From: Tolypeutes matacus
Lineage: Eukaryota > Chordata > Mammalia > Cingulata > Chlamyphoridae
NCBI GenBank assembly: GCA_026826555.1
Contig: JAKSZT010038899.1
Coordinates: 259,605 to 323,604, forward strand
Direction: 5' to 3'
Length of the DNA stretch: 64,000 nt
Each line of letters begins with the position of its first letter. Position 1 is the stretch's first letter. Made by a program: the position numbers and the translations under genes. Under the pieces are notes generated by a model that was not told where the DNA came from, made no database searches, and saw only the letters and a program-made list of their open reading frames with translations. Below are positions 1-10,258 of this stretch, one piece after another.

Positions 1-1060
1 GAGTTTTCCCCAGCTGCTGGAGAATGGAATCTTGGCTAGCCTTCCCCAGAAGTTTGAGATTTCCTTTGAAGGCCTGGATAATTGGGGGTGGCTGCCCAAA
101 TAGAATTTCAAATGGTAAATAGCCTGTGGGTCCTGGGGTGCACCTAACTAGGAGAAGGGTCAAGGAGTAAGTCTACCCTGGGAAGACCAGTTTCCTGGCA
201 AAATTTGACTAGGGTGGCTTTGAGGGTTCAATTCATGCATTCAACTTTCCTGAACTCTGGGGCCTGTAAGCAGTAGGGAGTTTCCACTTGATTCCTAACA
301 TTTTTGCTAGCTCTTGGACTACAGCAGACATGAAGGCTGGGCCATTGTCAATTCCAATTGACAGTGGCAGCCCTTGTCATGGGATGATTTCTCTAGGTAA
401 AGTCACCTCTCTTGCCTTTTTGGTATGAGTGGGGAAAGCTTCGACTTAACCTGAAATGGTGCATATCATCACCAACAGATATTTGTACCCACAACTTGGT
501 TTCACTTCTGTGAAGTCTACTGTGAGATCTTCAAAGGAGGTCATCCCCATGTGCTGGACACATGCTGGAGCACAGGGGCCCTGCAAAGGGTTTTTTTTAG
601 CACAAACTTGGCACTGGCTGCTGATGGTGGTACAGAGAGAAGTTAGCCAGGCTATGTAGTAGTATCTCTCGAGCAAGACTTCTAGCACAGTTTTCCTCAG
701 GTGGGTGAATTGGTGGTATCGCTGGATGAGGGCTTGAGAGACTCCAAGTTCCTTCGGCTTTCAGCTTCCCTCTTCTGTTTTATCCAACTCCTGTTCCTCC
801 CAGGTATAGCTTAGTTGATTAGTCTCTTGTCCTAAGAGGGACAGCTGTGGTGTCAATTCTGGGACTCATATTCCATGGGTTCCTTCATCTACTTGCTGAG
901 CTGTTTGTCAGCTAGCCTGTTTCCTTTAGTGACCATATCCATTCCTTTCTGATGTCCCCAGCAGTGGATGATGTTTCCAGATTGCTTTTAACAGTTGGAG
1001 GATTTCTTCTTTGTTTTTTATTTCCTTTCCCCTGTGGTTAGGAGACCTCTTTCTTTATAA
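1..1060 (-). pseudogene. pol: ERV copy 1 integrase remnant
   Basis: The clearest block is 446-688, 80 codons ending at the catalytic-core start, where a DFTE motif (first acidic residue of the DDE triad) is followed by a [15 protein letters not shown] stretch typical of gammaretroviral integrase. The rest, toward position 1, is recognisable mainly by DNA similarity to 12471-13500. The frame is broken on both sides of the block and the C-terminal domain lies outside the window. It would have inserted viral DNA into host DNA. It is inactive as it stands. Confidence 0.8.
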
Positions 1061-1390
1061 ATTGCTCCATGGATATGGTTGGTAGCAAATCCATTTTTAG
1101 AGTCAGTGTAAATGTTTACCATTTGCCCAGCAGCTAGCTGCAAGGCTCAGACCAGTGCCCAGGGTTCTGCTCATTGCACAGACCATCCTTGCAGTAGAGA
1201 CTCTGCTTCCACCACCCTTTCAGTAGTGGTGACTGCATACCCAGCAAGCTTTTCCCCATTTTTAACAAGAGTGTTCCCATCTGTAAATAGTGTCTGATCT
1301 GGGGAAGGGAGTGGTTTGTCTTGGACATCAGGGTGACTGGCATAAACTTCTTCGGTCACTTTGACACAGTCATGTTCAGGAGCCCCTTCC
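1061..1390 (-). pseudogene. pol: ERV copy 1 RNase H remnant
   Basis: Minus-strand translation over 1171-1359 shows an FTDG motif carrying the first catalytic Asp of retroviral RNase H, then NGEKLAGYAV, as in gammaretroviral pol. The next part (1060-1170) needs a frame change. It matches 13567-13944 of the second copy. The domain would have degraded the RNA strand of RNA-DNA hybrids during reverse transcription. It is broken by frameshifts. Confidence 0.78.
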
Positions 1391-2760
1391 TCAGGGGAAG
1401 GGGCTGTGCACTGTTTCTATTTTCATGCTGGGGTTTTCACAAAGTAAGCCTTGGTAATGTGCAAGCTGGGGATTTGATACCCACCGATGCCCATGTGACT
1501 TCATTAGGGCAGTGACTGCATGTGGCTCCATAACATGAATTCCCCATCTGAGAGTTAATTTGTTGGCTTCTTTGACTAGGGTTATGGTTGCTGCCAAGGC
1601 TTTCAGGCAGGGCAGCCACACTGCAGCCACAGAGTCCAGCTGCTTGGAGAGGTAAGTGATGGGTCTTTGCCAGGGGCCAACTGTTTGTGTGAGAACCCCC
1701 AATGCTACTTTGTTCTTTTCATGCATGAACAGGTTAAAGTTTCAAGTTACATCTGGGAGCCCTAAGGCAGGGGCTGGGCCCAGTTGCCTTTTGATGTTTT
1801 GAAAGGCCCCCTGTTGAGCTTCTCCCCAGGCAAAAGACTCTTTTTCTGGACCTGCAAGAACCTCATAAAGGGGCTTGGTCATGGCTTCCAACCCTGGAAT
1901 CCAGATGTGGAAGAACCCTGCAGCCCCAAGGGACTCATGAAGCTTTCTTTTTGTGGTGGGGGTAAGGATGGTGCAGATCACTTTCTTTCATTCAGGTCCG
2001 AGCATCCGGTGCCCTTGTGTGATGCTGTACCCCAGGTACTTGGCCTGTTTTTTGCAGATCTGGGCCTTTCTCCAAGACACTTTATACCCAGTCTGTGTTA
2101 GAAAATGTAGGAGAGTCTGGGTCCTATCCAGCAGTCCTCTTCTGTTTCACTGCAATTAGGAGGTCATCTATGTATTGCAAGAAGGCACACCTTCCTGGGG
2201 GTAGGTGGCCAAATCTGCTGCCAAACCTCCCCCAAAAAGGGTAGGGGAGTTTTTGAAGCCTTGAGGGAGCCAGGTCCAGGTTAGCTGAGTTTTCTGCCAG
2301 GTTTTGGGACCTTCCCATTCAAAAGCAAGCAGAGGCTGGCTCATGGGGGTGGGGGGCAGCTGCAGGCAAAAGAAGGCATCTTTCAGGTCCAGGCAAGTGA
2401 ACCAAGCAGCTTCAGTCAGCAGCTGTCCTAACAAAGTGTATGTTGGGAACAACCTGATGTAAGGTGAGAGTGGCATTATAAAAGGCTCATGAATCCTGCA
2501 CTGGTCAATATCCAGTCCCATCTGGCTTTTTTACTGGTAATAATGGAGTGTTCTAGGGTGACTGGCACTTGATTAGAATTCCTTTTTTCTTCAGGCAATC
2601 TATGTGTTTGACTATGCCCAATTGCACTTCATGGGGAATCAGATACTGCCTCTGCTGGATTGGGCCCACTCCAGGCTTCAGGTCGATGATGATGGATGCA
2701 TGGCTCTGTGCCGTTCCCAGTGGGTTTTTTTCCTCCCAAACCTGGGGGAAATTTTCCATC
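1391..2760 (-). pseudogene. pol: ERV copy 1 reverse transcriptase remnant
   Basis: Fingers and palm are seen at 2168-2521 ([11 protein letters not shown], the motif A Asp) and 2553-2759. The polymerase box reads YIDD near 2160-2185 in another frame, and the connection region at 1391-1726 includes a PITYLSKQLD stretch. At least three frame changes are needed between these blocks. Family knowledge: gammaretroviral RT copies the RNA genome into DNA. The copy is dead, but its catalytic box is still of a plausible retroviral type, unlike the second copy, which reads YGDD. Confidence 0.85.
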
Positions 2761-2816
2761 AGTTATTCTGGATTCTGATCTGAATTTTCTTCCACATGAA
2801 GTCTCTATTCTTTGCT

Positions 2817-3185
2817 TCAGGGCATGGTGACGAGGAAAGTGAGGCTGGTCCTGAGGCTTAAACTTGCTGGATCTTCAGGTTTGAACGTAATCTGGGCTCC
2901 CAGTTTGGTTAAGAGGTCCCTACCAAGCAGGGGAGCTAGACATTCAGGCAGGTACAGAAATTCATGAGTTACTTTGTGGCCACCGAGCTGGCAAGATCTT
3001 GACTGGCAAAAAATCTGTTGGCTTGACTGGTTCCCAGCCACTCCTATGATATTAGTGGTTTTTCTGCTAAAGGAAATGACAGGGGTTGTGCCCACAGAAT
3101 GTTCAGCAACAATGTCCACCATGAAAGTCATTGACTGGCCACTGATTTGTAGTTTGACCATGGGCTTGTGGGGACCAAGTTCCAT
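2817..3185 (-). pseudogene. pro: ERV copy 1 protease remnant with mutated active site
   Basis: A 122-codon open stretch. The usual retroviral aspartic protease active site (D-T/S-G-A) reads D-I-V-A here, followed by EHSV. Copy 2 at 15419-15682 still has DTGAEHS at the same place. The C-terminal LLGRDLLTKLG motif, the flexible end of the protease before RT, is present. The Thr-Gly change should abolish catalysis even though the frame is open. Confidence 0.85.
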
Positions 3186-3563
3186 TGAGCCCAGTTGCCC
3201 CTATTCAGGGTTGAGCCCTGCTAGCCAACTCAGATGGTCTTAGGACTCAGGTTGGTATTTCCCTTTAGGGATGTTCCCTCTATGTGCCTGAGTCTTTTGG
3301 GGCACTCATTTTTCCAGTGTCCACTTTCTTTGCAGTAGGCACATTGGTCTCTGGCCAGAGGCACCCTTCTGGTGCTTGTCCCCCCTTTTTGAGGTGGCCC
3401 TTCTCATCTGGTGGGTTAAGGATTTCCCTAGGTTGCTGCCAGTAGGGAGGCTTTATGTTTTATTCACTTCTTGGCTTCTCGTTCAGTGGCTTCATCTTGA
3501 TTGATGAATACTATGTTGGCAACTTCCAGGAGTTGAGAGAGGTTCATACTCACGAATGCTTCG
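3186..3563 (-). pseudogene. gag: ERV copy 1 gag nucleocapsid end
   Basis: Around 3305-3350 the minus strand encodes a CCHC zinc knuckle ([14 protein letters not shown]), which in gag binds genomic RNA. The sequence matches 15690-16060 of copy 2 and then diverges completely at about 3563, where gag is cut. No capsid or matrix region follows. Confidence 0.75.
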
Positions 3564-4159
3564 GGTAATATGTGATGATTTTAGGATTCAGATGTTTGTT
3601 CTGCTGATCTTGAAACCTCTTAAATTCATCCTGTCAGATTCCTCAATGGTAGAATATAGATAGTAATGTCTGAACATTTTAGGCATTGTAAGGAGAAAAT
3701 GGTTAATGTTGGGTAGTGCTTTCTTAGATAATTCAAACATAAAATATTTCACTTCAGGATTGGGTAATGATGTAGCTTTTATTTGTTGGACACCTTCTCA
3801 GTTTTCCATCTCCAGCCACTCATACCCGGTACCTGAAGGGTTACTGCTGGCTGGGGTAGTGCAGGGGCTGGGTCAGGTCATGTATTTGATGGAAGGTTAG
3901 GTAGGGGTTTTCCCAGCATTGGATTCTCAGATCCATGATAAAATGGTTTATTGTGAGTCCCATGTGCCCTTAGGAAGAATATTACCTGAGGAATTGCCTT
4001 TCTGATCAGGACCTTGGAATCAAGTAAATCCTAACTGAAAAGAAGTTATAACTACTCTTCAGGTTTGTATGATGATTAAAAATAGTAAAATTATCATCCA
4101 ATACCTTGGAAAATGGAGTGTTTTTCAAATTGCTCTATTATACCCATGACCTATGGAGG
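3564..4159. other. Unassigned sequence between ERV and MIR
   Basis: No repeat family or coding signal was recognised. Short open frames here have no family features. Confidence 0.4.
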
Positions 4160-4312
4160 CAGTGTGTGGGGGGGTGGTTGAGAATGTGGGCTTTCTATCT
4201 CTTATCAGGCATGAGGCTTTTAGAAAGTTGCTTGTTCAGTCCTCAAGCAGGTCTCTTCACTTGTAATTTGGGAATAATAATATTACTACCTGTATCTTCC
4301 AATTTGGATGAC
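4160..4312 (+). repeat. MIR-like SINE remnant
   Basis: The stretch has the order of signals of the mammal-wide MIR element: a 'gtggttgagaatgtgggct' start, then the conserved-core 'tctcttcacttgtaatttg' and 'gggaataataatattactacc' end. It is diverged and truncated. Presence of MIR supports a mammalian source. Confidence 0.65.
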
Positions 4313-4339
4313 TTTTATAACTTTTTATTGCCTATGTAC

Positions 4340-6330
4340 TCAAGAAAGTACTTCTAACACAATGTTAAATAAGAGAAGGGAAAGTGGGCATCCTTGTCTA
4401 GTTCCTGATCTTAGAAGGAAAGCTTTTAGTGTCTCACCATTGAATATGATGTTAGCTCTGGGCTTTTCATATATATCCTTTATCATGTTGAGGAAGTTTC
4501 CATCTATTCCTATCTTTTGAAGTGTTTTTATCAGGAAAGGGATCTGTACTTTGTAGAATGCTCTTTCTGCATCTATAGAGATGGCCATGTGACTTCTTTT
4601 CCCTCAACCTGTTTATGTGGTGTATTACATTGATTTTCTTATATTGAACTATCCTTGTATACCAGGGATGAAACTCACTTGGTAATGGTGCATAATTCAT
4701 TTGAAGTGCTGTTGAATATGATTAGCAAGTATTTTGTTGAAGATTTTAGCATCTTGGTTCATTAGACAGTTTGGTCTGTAGTTTTCCTTTCTTCTGGCTT
4801 CTTTGTTGGCTCTGGTATTAGGGTGATGTTGGCATCATAGAATGAGTTATGCAATGTTCCCTCCACTTCTCTCCTTTGGAAGAGTTTAAGAAGGATTGTT
4901 GTTAGTTCTTTATGGAATGTTTGGTAGAATTCACCTCTGAAGCTGTCTGGTCCTGGGATCTTCTTATTTGGAAGGTTTTTGATGACTGATTCTATCTTGT
5001 TACTTGTGATTGGTCTGTTGAGTTTCTTCAGTTTCTTCTTTTGTTAATGTAAGCTGTTTGTATGATTCTCAGAATTTGTCCATTTCCTCTAAATTATCCA
5101 TCTTGTTGGCATATAATTTTTGAAAGTCTCCTGTTATGATACTCTTTTTTCTGTAGGGTTAGCTGTGATAACTCCCTCCTCATTTCTTATTTTATGTATT
5201 TGCAATTTCTCGTTATATTCTTTGTTAGTTTAGCTAAGGACTTGTTAATTTCATTGATCTTCACAAAGAACCAACTTTTGATTTTGTTTATTTTTTCTAG
5301 TGATTTCTTATTTTCAATTTCATTTACTTCTGCTCTAATCTTTATTATTTCCTTCTTTCTACTTCATTTGAGTAGTTTGTTGTTCTTCTAATTCCTCCAG
5401 GTGTGCAAGTAAGTCTTTGACTTTAGCTCTATCTTCTTTTTTAATATAAGCATTTATGGCTATGAATTTTCTTCTCAGTATACCTTTTGCTACATCCCAT
5501 AGGATTTGATATGTTGAATTGTCATTTTCATTCATTTCAAGGTAGTTACTGATTTCTCTTGATATTTCCTCCTTCACCTACTGTTTATCTAAGAGTGTGT
5601 TGTTTATCTTCCATATCTTTGTGCCTAATTTGATTCTCTGTCCCTTACAGATTTCCAGCTTCATTCCATTGTGGTTACAGAAATTATTTTATTCAATTTC
5701 AATCATTCTGAATTAATTGAGTGTTGTTCTATGGCCTAGCCTGTAGACTATCATTGAGAATGATCCATGTGCACTCAAGAAGAAAGTATATCCTCCTCTT
5801 TTTGGGTGTAATGTTCTGTATATATATATTATATCCAGATCCTTTAATGTATTATTCAAAGTCTTTGTTTCTTTATTGATTCTCTGTCAAGATGTTCTGT
5901 CTAATGGTGATAATGGTGTATTAAAGATCCTCACTATAACTGTAGAGGTATCTATTTTTCCACTGAGTTTTTTCAGTGTTTTCTTTATGTATTTTGAGTC
6001 ACACTGGTTAGGTATATAAATGTTTATGATTGTTCTTTCTTCTTGATAGATTACCCCTTTCATTAAAATATAGTGTCCTTCTTTGTCTCCTACAATAGTT
6101 TTGCATATAAAATCTATTTGTCCAATATTAGTATAGCTATTCCTGTCCTTTTTTAGTTATTGTTTGCTTGTAAAATTATTTTCCAACCATTCACTTTCAC
6201 CTCCTTGCATCCCTTGGTCTAAGTTGGCTTTCTTGCAGACATCATATAGATAGTTCATATTTCCTAAATCATTCACCAATTGTGTCTCTTGACTGGTGAG
6301 TTTAATCCATTAACATTCAATTTTACTTCT
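4340..6330 (-). pseudogene. LINE-1 ORF2 remnant (endonuclease to RT)
   Basis: The 4340-4588 stretch carries the RT motifs ISIDAERAF and [10 protein letters not shown] of LINE-1 ORF2p. The 5359-5577 stretch matches the linker between endonuclease and RT. Other parts are visible only in broken frames. ORF2p nicks target DNA and copies LINE RNA. This one stops shortly after the GTRQG box, so the FADD catalytic box is missing. Confidence 0.82.
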
Positions 6331-6380
6331 GTCAAGGAATTACATTAGTCATGTTTTCTTTAGATTATGTATGCTATATA

Positions 6381-6995
6381 TTATTTCATTTCTCTTTTTA
6401 TCTTTTTAGTTGTTCTTACACTCTTCTCCAAATTTCTTTCTACTGCTTTTTTCCCTTTATTTTGCAGAACTCCTTTAATTATTTCTTGAAGTGTAGTTTT
6501 CTTATTGACATACTCTCTTAATTTCTGTTTATCTGTTAATATTTTGAACTTTCCTTCATTTTTGAATACCAGTTTTGCTACATAGAGAATTCTTGGCTGG
6601 AAATATTTTTCTTTTAGCACCTTAACTATGTCATACCACTGCCTTCTTGCCTCCATGGTTTCAGATGAAACATCAGTACTTAATCTTTTCTAGCATCCCT
6701 TGTATGTGATGGTTCCCTTTTCCCTTGCTGCTTTCAGTCTTCCCTCTTGGTCTTGAGTACTGGACAAATTGACAAGTATATATCTTGGAGTAGACTTCAT
6801 AAAATTTATACTCTTTGGGGTGTGCTGTGCTTTCTGGACATGTTTGCCCATGTCCTTCAATAGGGTTGGAAAGCTTTCAGCGATTATTTCCTCCAACACA
6901 CCTTCTGTCCCTTTTTTCTGTGGGATCCCTCTGAACTTTACATCTAAAAAATAGTTTGGAGGCCTGTTTCTTTGCCCACACAGAGAACTCTCCAC
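6381..6995 (-). pseudogene. LINE-1 ORF1 remnant
   Basis: Two frames, 6690-6995 and 6381-6656, together cover the RRM and C-terminal domain of LINE-1 ORF1p. The motifs seen are RGIPQKKG, STPRYILVNLSS and ARRQWYDIVKVLKEK. ORF1p is an RNA-binding trimeric chaperone. The coiled-coil N terminus is missing, and a frame break lies between 6656 and 6690. Confidence 0.83.
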
Positions 6996-7030
6996 TATTT
7001 TTTCCTGCCATTAACATTCTTGCCTTGCTC

Positions 7031-7375
7031 TGTTAATTAGTTATTTTAGATGTTTGCCACCACATTATCCCCTACCAAATTATTGATTGTCTCTGTAATC
7101 CTGCTATCCCATTATCAGTCTGGAATTCTTGTGAAGTTATTTGTGACCCCTCACATGCACTATGCCTACCTGAGCCCCCTGCACATCATACACCTTGGAC
7201 TTTGGCTATGTGAAAAAGAAAATAAAAACCTTGTTGGGGATCAGCTTGAGAGGATAGCTTCTTCAGCTGTTCTCCCCCTCAAGTCTCTCAACCTTCATGT
7301 TTGGAATAATTCTTTGTGCCTTCACAGGCTTTGCTGGGAAGATCCCCACAAGACTTTTCAAGATGGATTCCTGCA
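7031..7375 (+). repeat. Class II ERV 5' LTR (probable)
   Basis: The boundary is inferred. A TG at 7031 or 7051 starts it, an AATAAA signal lies at 7221-7226, and a CA at 7374-7375 sits two bases before the probable primer site. A matching 3' LTR was not found in the window, so the boundaries are not confirmed by pairing. Confidence 0.5.
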
Positions 7376-7377
7376 AG

Positions 7378-7395
7378 TGGTGACCCCAACATGAT
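7378..7395 (+). other. Probable class II primer binding site
   Basis: The sequence tggtgaccccaacatgat begins with the TGG that pairs with a tRNA CCA end, and lies two bases after the probable LTR end. It partly resembles tRNA-Lys-type sites used by betaretroviruses, with several mismatches, so the primer tRNA is uncertain. Confidence 0.4.
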
Positions 7396-7539
7396 CAAAG
7401 GACAGGCAGTGAAATGAACACATCAAGGAGTGGCTTCATCCAGATCAAAATCAAAACCTTCTAATCCCAAGGTAAGGGAACAGCAGTGCCCACTTGGGAC
7501 AGTTGCCCATGTGTCTGAATACAGTAAGGAGAAATTTCT

Positions 7540-8860
7540 AGCTCATCATGAGATCAGGACTTTCAAAAGAACAGGACGTCTTTCTTAAAACAATACAACA
7601 ACTTTAAAGGCAGTAGATTGCATTGTGAAGGAAACTCAGCTATTTTCACTAGTAGTATAACATGTCCAAAATTTTTGCCCACAGTTTCCTGAGAGAGGAA
7701 CCTTAGACTTAGAATTGTGGGAACAAGTAGAAAAAACCTTAAGAGGAAATATGAATGGGGAGAAAATATCCTTGCCTCTACCCTAATAACTTGGAGCTTG
7801 GTAAAACCAGTTCTGTGCCCACTTTATACTCCCTCTCATCCCACAGCTCTCCCAGAGGATCCTACACTTAAAGACCCCAGAGAAGGAGGAAATGCTGTTT
7901 CCTCATCATCATCTGCCAGTCTTTTCTAAAGACTCCATGGCCTCAGAGAGGGAGGAATCTCTGCTTCCCCCTCTTCTTCCACCAGCCTTTTTTGAAACCC
8001 AAATACCTTGGCCAGCTAAGGAAAAATGCTTAAAAGAAGCTCTAGAAGCAGGAGATTGTCATTCTTTTCCTTTAAATCTTCAGGTTGGACAACTGTGGCA
8101 TGATTCCCTACCCTATTCTGTATTCAAAAAATTACAAAAGAGCACTAGTGATAATGGGCTCCACAGTTTCTTTACTAGAGGAATCATGGATGCATAGCCA
8201 ATAGTTATGAAATGTGCTCCTGAGACTTGAAATCTTTGGTATAAATGCTAGTCACCCTGGCCCAATTTAGTGTTTGGCAACTTGAATATCAAAAGAGATG
8301 TGCCCAACAGGCAATCTGCAATCTAGACTTACAGATACCAATAAACATGGATATGCTTCAGGGCACAGGCCCCTTCCTTGAACCTTGGGTTCAAGCCCAA
8401 CTGGATCAGCAGCTCTTTAATCAATGTTCAAAAATAGCAGTAAATACTTGGGGGCAAATCCCAGAATCTAAAGAAAAACAAGGCTCCTTTGCTACTATCC
8501 CACAAGGAGCCTCTGAATCATACCTGGATTTTGTAAATAAACTGCAAAATGCCATTACTCACCAGGTTGACAGTCCAGAGGCTGCAAACACATTGCTCCT
8601 CCAGCTGGCTTATGAGAATGCTAACATCAATTGCCAGCAGGCTATGAGTAACATCTAGCCTACCACCCAGACTTTAGGAGAACATATGACAGCCTGCCAA
8701 GTTGTAGACAGAAAAACCTTCAAAGCCAAACCTCTCACAGCTGTGTTAAAATCAGCTCAAACATGCTTCAAAAGTGGAAAGGAAGGTGACCTTATAAAAG
8801 ATTGCCCCCAAGACCCACCCAGGGCTAAACTCTGAACCTCCAAATACTCTAGATGAAAAA
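7540..8860 (+). pseudogene. gag: Class II ERV gag remnant
   Basis: Matrix signals lie around 7690-7840 (GTLDLELWEQVEK and WSLVKPVLCPLY). Capsid starts near 7990 and includes 8245-8658, a 137-codon open stretch with the major homology region (IPQGASESYLDFVNKLQNAI) and the LAYENAN motif typical of betaretroviral capsid. Nucleocapsid (8690-8860) has decayed zinc knuckles with several cysteines lost. Internal stops, for example after the LHSFFTRGIMDA motif and after the capsid, break the gene. Gag would have formed the virus core. Confidence 0.85.
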
Positions 8861-8989
8861 AGGGCTAACATTGGGCAAATCAATGCCACTCTAAATTTGA
8901 TAATATGGCAATCCCCTGACCAAAAACAGGAAGAGGGGTGGCAGCTTCAGTGTCCTCAAAAACTCCAGGAGCCACCCCCATTGCCCAAC

Positions 8990-9310
8990 TCCAGGACACA
9001 AGTGAGTCTCAGACCTTAACACATCCTCCAGTGGCAATGCCAGACTGGACCTTATCATTACCATTTAATTGGTATTGAAAGAACAGGACTCCAACTGGAG
9101 TCTAGGGACCACTTCCTCAAGGATTAGTTGGTCTCCTCATAGGAAGGTCAAGCCTCACTCTTAAGGGCATTAAAATCCTCCCTGGAGTTGTAGACTCTGA
9201 CTACAAGGGAGAAATAAACACAATGGGCTGCCCAGGTTCTAACATCCATGTAATTCGCACCAGCACTAAAATTGCACAACTCTTGCTACTCCCTTATGCC
9301 CCAGGAGCAG
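8990..9310 (+). pseudogene. pro: Class II ERV dUTPase domain remnant
   Basis: Around 9118-9215 the frame reads GLLIGRSSLTLKGIKILPG and VVDSDYKGEI. These correspond to the dUTPase motifs carrying the GRSS box and the catalytic-region Asp (VVDSDY). In betaretroviruses this domain is fused upstream of protease and lowers dUTP during reverse transcription. Stops before and after the domain show it is dead. Confidence 0.82.
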
Positions 9311-9379
9311 AAAGCTAAAACAGAGGAAACAAAAAATTTGGCAGCACTGGAGATAAAGACATTTATTGGACCACCTCAA

Positions 9380-9695
9380 TACAATTACAAAAACCTCTGC
9401 TCCAAATAAAAATACAAAACCAGCTATTTGTTGGTTTAATAGACACAGGAGCTTATATTTCTATTATTTCTCAAAAGGACTGGCCTTCAGATTGGCCAAT
9501 GGTCCAACCTGCCATCTTGATGATTGGTGTAGGTGGTCCTCAAAACCCTTTACAAAGTTCTAAAACCCTCTAGTGTATAGGTTCTGACTTGCAAAAGGGC
9601 TACATACAACCTTATGTTTTACCAGTCCCCATTAATTTGTGGGGACGAGATCTGTTAACAAAATGTAATCTTGTTCTCAAAACTTCCTCTTTCTC
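9380..9695 (+). pseudogene. pro: Class II ERV protease remnant
   Basis: The aspartic protease active site reads GLIDTGAY near 9432-9455, followed by a MIGVGGPQNP flap-region stretch and the terminal WGRDLLTKCN motif. A stop occurs between the last two. It follows the dUTPase directly, as in betaretroviral pro genes. Confidence 0.8.
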
Positions 9696-9714
9696 CTAGG
9701 GGCCACTGTTCATA

Positions 9715-9816
9715 TTTCTCCCCTGCCTTTAACTTGGCTCTCTAATAAGCAAGTTTGGGTTGAGCAGGGGCTGCTTAAAGGGGAAAAATTACAACAAGCC
9801 CATATGCTAGTAAAAC
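9715..9816 (+). pseudogene. pol: Class II ERV RT, first codons only
   Basis: PLPLTWLSNKQVWVEQG and the following LKGEKLQQAHMLV match the N-terminal start of betaretroviral RT. The frame is cut at 9816 by the class I LTR. No continuing RT sequence was recognised to the right of that provirus at 18710. Confidence 0.78.
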
Positions 9817-10240
9817 TGTTGCAGCCAGTAGAAAGAAAACCAAGCAGCACTCTTGGGGGTACAGATGAAAAAAGTTTTATTATGTACAGGCCCAGAGGAG
9901 AATTCAGTATCCAAATTCTGAGCCCTGTTTTTCAATTTTCATAAGTTTATATAGGAACATTAAGCAGGCAAATTCCTGAGCAACTGGGAAGGCAGGGTTA
10001 CAAAAGCGGAGGAGTGAAGTTAGCTTATCTTCCTAAAATCAGAGGGCCATTAGGGAGGAAAAGAGTCATTATCTGCTTAGAGTTGTAAATTTCAATTCAA
10101 AGGAGCCCACAGGGAGTGCTTAACTTCCTGACCTAGATTCCATCAAGAAATAGGGGGGGGGGTGAACCAAGGGGAGTTTATTTTCCTAAAGCAATGGGTT
10201 TCTGCCAAGGAGGGTTAGGGTCCCAGCACTTCCCTTATCA
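9817..10240 (-). repeat. Class I provirus 3' LTR
   Basis: It starts TGTTGCAGCC and ends TTATCA on the plus strand. It pairs with 18267-18709 over its whole length. On the minus strand it carries an AATAAA signal and a TATATAAAC TATA element in the expected U3-R order. The polypurine tract abuts its U3 side. Confidence 0.92.
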
Positions 10241-10251
10241 TTCCCCCTTTT
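10241..10251 (-). other. Polypurine tract
   Basis: The minus strand reads AAAAGGGGGAA directly before the TGATAAGG start of U3. This is the standard position and composition of the plus-strand primer in gammaretroviruses, and it fixes the LTR boundary. Confidence 0.9.
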
Positions 10252-10258
10252 GATCCCC

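Larger units (their letters stand above)
1..3563 (-). mobile_element. Class I ERV, partial copy 1 (5'-truncated in gag, runs off left edge)
   Basis: Minus-strand gammaretrovirus-like internal sequence in the order gag nucleocapsid, protease, RT, RNase H, integrase. It aligns base for base by eye with 12471-16060, the same region of the complete provirus in this window, at roughly nine in ten bases. Homology stops abruptly near 3563 in the middle of gag, so the gag 5' half, leader and 5' LTR are missing. The integrase continues past position 1. Stops and frameshifts are scattered throughout, so it cannot encode a full polyprotein. Confidence 0.9.
4330..7010 (-). mobile_element. LINE-1 fragment A, truncated at both ends
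   Basis: Minus-strand LINE-1 running from within ORF1 (right end near 7010) to within the ORF2 RT domain (left end near 4330). The 3' part of ORF2, the 3' UTR and the poly-A tail are absent on the left, and the 5' UTR is absent on the right. Many stops make it old. It abuts the class II ERV LTR on the right and a MIR-like element on the left. Confidence 0.88.
7031..9816 (+). mobile_element. Class II (betaretrovirus-like) ERV, 5' part
   Basis: Plus-strand order: LTR, primer site, gag (matrix, capsid, nucleocapsid), dUTPase, protease and the first codons of RT. It ends abruptly at 9816, where the LTR of the minus-strand class I provirus begins. The dUTPase immediately upstream of protease and the capsid major homology region both point to the betaretrovirus/ERVK group. 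Numerous stops and frameshifts are present. The exact left end of the LTR (7031 or 7051) is uncertain. Confidence 0.82.
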
